The notes under the pieces were generated by a model. The model was not told where the DNA came from, did no database searches, and saw only the letters and a program-made list of their open reading frames with translations. A stretch of 9,576 nt of DNA. Origin: CALACW01 sp002431305. GTDB taxonomy: Bacteria > Bacillota > Clostridia > Oscillospirales > Acutalibacteraceae. Shown here piece after piece: positions 6,338-9,576 of this stretch. Positions within the stretch are counted from its first letter, which is position 1; each line of letters begins with the position of its first letter. Location: assembly GCA_937890355.1 (NCBI GenBank), contig CALACW010000013.1, forward strand, positions 1 to 9,576. Reading direction: 5' to 3'. Both the position numbers and the translations under genes were made by a program.

Positions 6338-7582
6338 ATGAAGTTTGAAGAAAGAGAGTTTATGCCCGTCATCCTCGGCGCGGATATCACGGCGTACAGC
6401 CTTGTCCGCAGTTTTCACGAGGCGTACGGCATAAGAAGCCTCGTTCTCTCGCAGAGACAGGCAAAAATCATATCGGAGAGCAAGCTGTGCGAAAACAGAG
6501 TTTTCGACAATTTGGAGGACGCGGACGTGCTTATTTCTCACCTTGTCGATATCGGCAAAGAGTTCGATGGTAAGAAAAAACTTATCGTCATGGGCTGCGG
6601 AGACTGGTACGTACGTGCGATTGTAGAGCATAAGGCGGAGCTGTCGCCGTATTACGTCATTCCGTATATCGACCTCGAACTGCTCGACAAGATTGTGCTG
6701 AAAGATAAATTCTACGAAATATGCGACGAACTCGGCATCAATCATCCGAAAACCTACGTTTATAACTGCGGTGAGAAAAACGATCTTAAATTCGATTTCG
6801 ATTACCCCGTAATCGCAAAGTGCGCTTCGTCCGCTCTGTACCACTACGCCGAGTTCCCCGGCAAGAAAAAGGTGTTCAGATTCGAGGATGAAAAGTCGCT
6901 TAAAGAAATGCTTGCCAATCTTGAAAAATCAAGCTACGACTATAAATTCTTAATTCAGGACTGCATCCCCGGCGACGACACGAACATGCGTGTTTTAACA
7001 TGCTACTGCGACAGACACGCCAAGGTCAAATTCGCTTCCCTCGGTCACGTTCTCTTAGAGGATCACACGCCGACGGCGATAGGCAACCCCGTCGCAATTA
7101 TCAATGAGGTCGACGAAAAGATCGTAGCCGCCGCGACTAAATTTTTAGAGCATATAGGCTATACGGGATTTGCGAATTTCGACATAAAATACGACAGCCG
7201 TAACGGCACGTACAATTTCTTTGAAATAAACGTACGTCTCGGCAGGAGCAATTATTATGTAACCGGCAGCGGATTCAACGTCGTAAAATGGATCGTCGAC
7301 GATTTGATTTATGAAAAAGACCTCGAATATACCGTAGCCGACAACGAAAATCTCTTCTACGTCGTTCCGCGCGGAATTATAATGAAGTACGTAAAAGACC
7401 CCGAATTGAGAAAGAGAATAAAACGTCTCTTCCGCACGGGCAAGTCGTGCTATCCGCTTTATTATAAAAAGGATTTAAGCCCCGTAAGAAGATTTTACGT
7501 GTACGCTTCATATCTCAATCAGTACAGAAAATACTATAAGACGGAGAAAAATTCCGTCCCCGTTTACGGAAAGTTAAAGTGA
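6338..7582 (+). CDS. ATP-grasp carboxylate-amine ligase, probable D-aspartate ligase of cell-wall synthesis
   Basis: This ATP-grasp enzyme likely joins a carboxylate to an amine through an acyl phosphate. The N-terminal segment FMPVILGADITAYS (8-21) and RSFHEAYG (24-31) resemble the enterococcal D-Asp ligase Aslfm, which adds D-Asp to Lys of the peptidoglycan precursor. The 414-aa length also matches that family. ATP-grasp landmarks are YPVIAKC (156-162, nucleotide-binding Lys161), IQDCIPGDD (206-214), and the metal site with FANFDIK (Asp282) and FFEINVRLGR (Glu296, Asn298). The start at 6338 is preferred. An in-frame ATG at 6320 would sit only about 7 bases from the predicted transcript start with no ribosome site, while 6338 has a weak AAAGAAG. 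The racemase gene follows after 5 bases, which supports D-Asp as substrate. The ATP-grasp assignment is secure. D-Asp specificity is inferred, and another amino acid is possible. Confidence 0.85.
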   Translation: MKFEEREFMPVILGADITAYSLVRSFHEAYGIRSLVLSQRQAKIISESKLCENRVFDNLEDADVLISHLVDIGKEFDGKKKLIVMGCGDWYVRAIVEHKAELSPYYVIPYIDLELLDKIVLKDKFYEICDELGINHPKTYVYNCGEKNDLKFDFDYPVIAKCASSALYHYAEFPGKKKVFRFEDEKSLKEMLANLEKSSYDYKFLIQDCIPGDDTNMRVLTCYCDRHAKVKFASLGHVLLEDHTPTAIGNPVAIINEVDEKIVAAATKFLEHIGYTGFANFDIKYDSRNGTYNFFEINVRLGRSNYYVTGSGFNVVKWIVDDLIYEKDLEYTVADNENLFYVVPRGIIMKYVKDPELRKRIKRLFRTGKSCYPLYYKKDLSPVRRFYVYASYLNQYRKYYKTEKNSVPVYGKLK

Positions 7583-7587
7583 TATAA

Positions 7588-8304
7588 ATGAAAGAGATTA
7601 CTTTAGGCGTTCTGGGCGGTCTCGGTCCTCTCGCGACGGTGTATTTTACCGATATGGTCGTAAAACTTACCGACGCGAAATGCGACCAGGAGCATATTTC
7701 GATGGTGATTTTGAACCACCCGTCGATACCCGACAGAACGGATTATATTCTCGACAATTCAAAGCCCGACCCGCTCCCCGTCATGATTGCCGACGCAAAA
7801 AGACTGGAGGGCGCTGGTTCGGATTTTATAGTTATCCCGTGCAATACCGCTCACTATTTTTACGACAGAATTCAGGATAACATAAATATCCCGATGCTCA
7901 ATATTATCGACGAGACGGTTTCATATGCAAAAAAGACCGTTCCCGGACTTAAAACGCTCGGAATACTCGCTACAAAGGGTACTTTGTCGGCGGGTTCGTA
8001 TCAGCGAGCGTGTCAGAAGTACGGTATAGAATATCTTACCCCGGACGAGGAGGATTCCCGTCTGCTCATGCATATAATTTACGACGGAGTAAAGGCGGGC
8101 GGCGAGGTTGATTTCGGCGCGTTCGAGTCTCTTATTGACAGAATGAAAAATAACGGATGCGAGGCTGTTGTGCTCGGATGCACGGAACTGTCGGTCATAC
8201 ATTGGGATCATAAAATGAAACGCGCCGACGTTATAGATTCGATGCAGACGCTCGCGCGTGCGAGCATTTTAAAATGCGGGAAAGAAATAAAAGAGGTGGA
8301 GTAA
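7588..8304 (+). CDS. Aspartate/glutamate racemase family protein, probable aspartate racemase
   Basis: This 238-aa cofactor-independent amino-acid racemase should interconvert L- and D-aspartate by two-base proton transfer between two cysteines. Both are present: Cys85 in IPCNTAHYF and Cys198 in LGCTELSV. The N-terminal GVLGGLGPLAT (7-17) is the usual family opening. The length is normal, and the form fits the Asp racemase (RacD-like) branch rather than MurI glutamate racemase, which usually opens with GVFDSGVGG. It begins 5 bases after the ligase stop codon and ends 1 base before the next start, so the three genes form one transcript. Its ribosome site is weak (GGAAAG is far upstream), which may imply translational coupling to the ligase. 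The likely role is to supply D-Asp to the ligase. The family is certain and the exact substrate is inferred. Confidence 0.9.
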   Translation: MKEITLGVLGGLGPLATVYFTDMVVKLTDAKCDQEHISMVILNHPSIPDRTDYILDNSKPDPLPVMIADAKRLEGAGSDFIVIPCNTAHYFYDRIQDNINIPMLNIIDETVSYAKKTVPGLKTLGILATKGTLSAGSYQRACQKYGIEYLTPDEEDSRLLMHIIYDGVKAGGEVDFGAFESLIDRMKNNGCEAVVLGCTELSVIHWDHKMKRADVIDSMQTLARASILKCGKEIKEVE

Positions 8305-8305
8305 T

Positions 8306-9576
8306 ATGTGCGGATTCGTAGGATTTTTTAATGAAACGGACGACGCCGATTTAAACAATAAGACCGTCAGAGCAATGGCGGACAGAATAGTTCACAGAGG
8401 CCCCGACCAGGACGATTACTACGTCGATTCCGACGTGTCGCTCGGTTTTCGCAGGTTAAGCATAATTGACCTCGACGGCGGAAGTCAGCCGATACTTAAC
8501 GAGGACGGAACAAAGGTTATCGTTTTTAACGGCGAGATATACAATTATAAAGAATTAAGAGCAGACCTTGAAAAGAAAGGTCATATTTTTAAAACTAATA
8601 CCGATACCGAGACGATCCTGCACGGCTATGAGGAGTACGGAAAGGACATGCTCAAAAATTTAAGGGGCATGTTTGCGTTCGTCATCTGGGATAAAAAGGC
8701 GAAAAAGCTCTTCGGCGCGAGGGATATATTCGGAATAAAACCGTTTTTCTATTTTATGAAGAACGGCAAATTCATGTTCGGCTCGGAGATTAAATCTTTC
8801 CTCTCGAATCCCGCGTTTGAAAAAGAGCTCAACCGTGACAGAATTCCCGATTATCTGTGCTTCGAGTACATTCCGTCAGAGGAGACTCTGTTTAAAAACG
8901 TATATAAATTAGAGCCCGCTTCGTATTTCGAATACGAAAACGGCAAATTTACGACCGATAAATATTATGTAATGAAATATGACATCGACAATTCGAAATC
9001 GCTTGAAGAGTGGGAGAATATCGTCGACGAAACTTTCAGAAATTCGACGGCGGCTCACTGCATTGCGGACGTCGAGGTCGGCTGCTTCCTTTCGGGCGGA
9101 GTCGATTCCTCGTACACCGTGCGCGAGGTCTCCAAACATAATAAGGTCAAGACTTTTTCCGTCGGTTACGTTGAGGAAAAGTATTCGGAGCTTGCCAACG
9201 CGCAGGAGTTCGCAAAGACTTTGGGTGTTGACAATTTCAGCAAGAAAATTTCCGCCGACGAATATTTCAACATAGCTCCCACGGTTCAGTATTTTATGGA
9301 CGAACCTCTGCCGAACCCCTCGGCGCTGTCGCTTTACTTCCTTGCGAAAAAGGCGAGCGAACAGGTCAAGGTCGTTCTTTCCGGCGAGGGTGCGGACGAG
9401 CTTTTCGGCGGTTACTATTACTACACCGACCCGCTCGAATTCGAAAAATATCAGCGTCTTCCGCTCGGACTGAGAAAGGCTCTCGCCTCGTGCGCAAAGC
9501 TTCTGCCCGACGGCTTCCACGGTAAGAGATTTTTAACCCGCGGAGCGCAGGATTTAAGCGAGTATTATATCAGAAA
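8306..9576 (+). CDS. Glutamine-hydrolysing asparagine synthase family amidotransferase (AsnB/AsnH-like), 3' end cut by the window
   Basis: This gene starts at 8306 and stays open to the window edge: 423 codons of an expected 600 or more. The N-terminal Ntn-glutaminase has the nucleophile Cys2 (MCGFVGF), RGPD (31-34) and NGEIYN (75-80). The synthetase domain has the pyrophosphate-binding loop LSGGVDSS (262-269) and SGEGADELFGGY (359-370). The enzyme therefore uses Gln as nitrogen donor and ATP to amidate a carboxylate through an adenylate. A strong ribosome site (AGGTGGAG) ends 4 bases before the start, and the racemase stop codon is 1 base away. The family includes free-Asn synthesis (AsnB) and AsnH, which amidates D-Asp in lactococcal peptidoglycan. 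Operon context with a D-Asp-ligase-like gene favours AsnH-like work, but sequence alone does not separate them. All visible catalytic motifs are intact. Confidence 0.93.
   Translation, partial: MCGFVGFFNETDDADLNNKTVRAMADRIVHRGPDQDDYYVDSDVSLGFRRLSIIDLDGGSQPILNEDGTKVIVFNGEIYNYKELRADLEKKGHIFKTNTDTETILHGYEEYGKDMLKNLRGMFAFVIWDKKAKKLFGARDIFGIKPFFYFMKNGKFMFGSEIKSFLSNPAFEKELNRDRIPDYLCFEYIPSEETLFKNVYKLEPASYFEYENGKFTTDKYYVMKYDIDNSKSLEEWENIVDETFRNSTAAHCIADVEVGCFLSGGVDSSYTVREVSKHNKVKTFSVGYVEEKYSELANAQEFAKTLGVDNFSKKISADEYFNIAPTVQYFMDEPLPNPSALSLYFLAKKASEQVKVVLSGEGADELFGGYYYYTDPLEFEKYQRLPLGLRKALASCAKLLPDGFHGKRFLTRGAQDLSEYYIR

Noticed and set aside
6332..6844. Minus-strand reading frame of 170 codons
   Set aside because: Antisense to the ATP-grasp ligase, with no family features and no support for expression.
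8909..9520. Long minus-strand reading frame of 203 codons
   Set aside because: It lies wholly antisense to the asparagine-synthase-family gene, whose catalytic motifs are intact. It has no recognisable motif or ribosome site context, so it is a shadow frame.

Overview
The window is about 45% G+C by eye, with AT-rich intergenic gaps, AAGGAGG-type ribosome sites and sigma-A-type promoters. Together with a dockerin of the 'ITAxDARxxLRxxAxL' style and GluRS/GlnRS of clostridial type, this suggests a gut-type low/mid-G+C Firmicute, most likely Clostridia of the Oscillospiraceae/Ruminococcaceae sort. That placement is an inference from protein style, not a database result.

Layout: two divergent blocks are separated by a short promoter region at about 6177-6337. 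To the left, on the minus strand, lies an apparent operon gltX (GluRS) - glnS (GlnRS) - a 231-aa unknown membrane protein. It is followed by a separately promoted secreted dockerin protein with an LCAT-like alpha/beta-hydrolase fold, which ends at a rho-independent terminator near the left edge. To the right, on the plus strand, lies a tightly packed operon: an ATP-grasp ligase resembling D-aspartate ligase, an aspartate/glutamate racemase-family protein, and a glutamine-hydrolysing asparagine-synthase-family amidotransferase that runs off the right edge.

How the genes may work together: the right-hand operon reads as a three-step cell-wall module. The racemase would make D-Asp, the ATP-grasp enzyme would attach it to the peptidoglycan precursor, and the AsnB/AsnH-like enzyme would amidate it. 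The members match the enterococcal/lactococcal D-Asp/D-Asn cross-bridge genes (Aslfm, Racfm, AsnH), but substrate assignment here is inference. The left operon supplies Glu-tRNA and Gln-tRNA synthetases. The dockerin protein appears to lack the catalytic serine of its fold (Gly in the nucleophile elbow), making it a candidate pseudoenzyme or binding protein.

The largest gap without a gene is about 160 bases, and all gaps are short. No tRNA, rRNA, CRISPR array or mobile element was seen.
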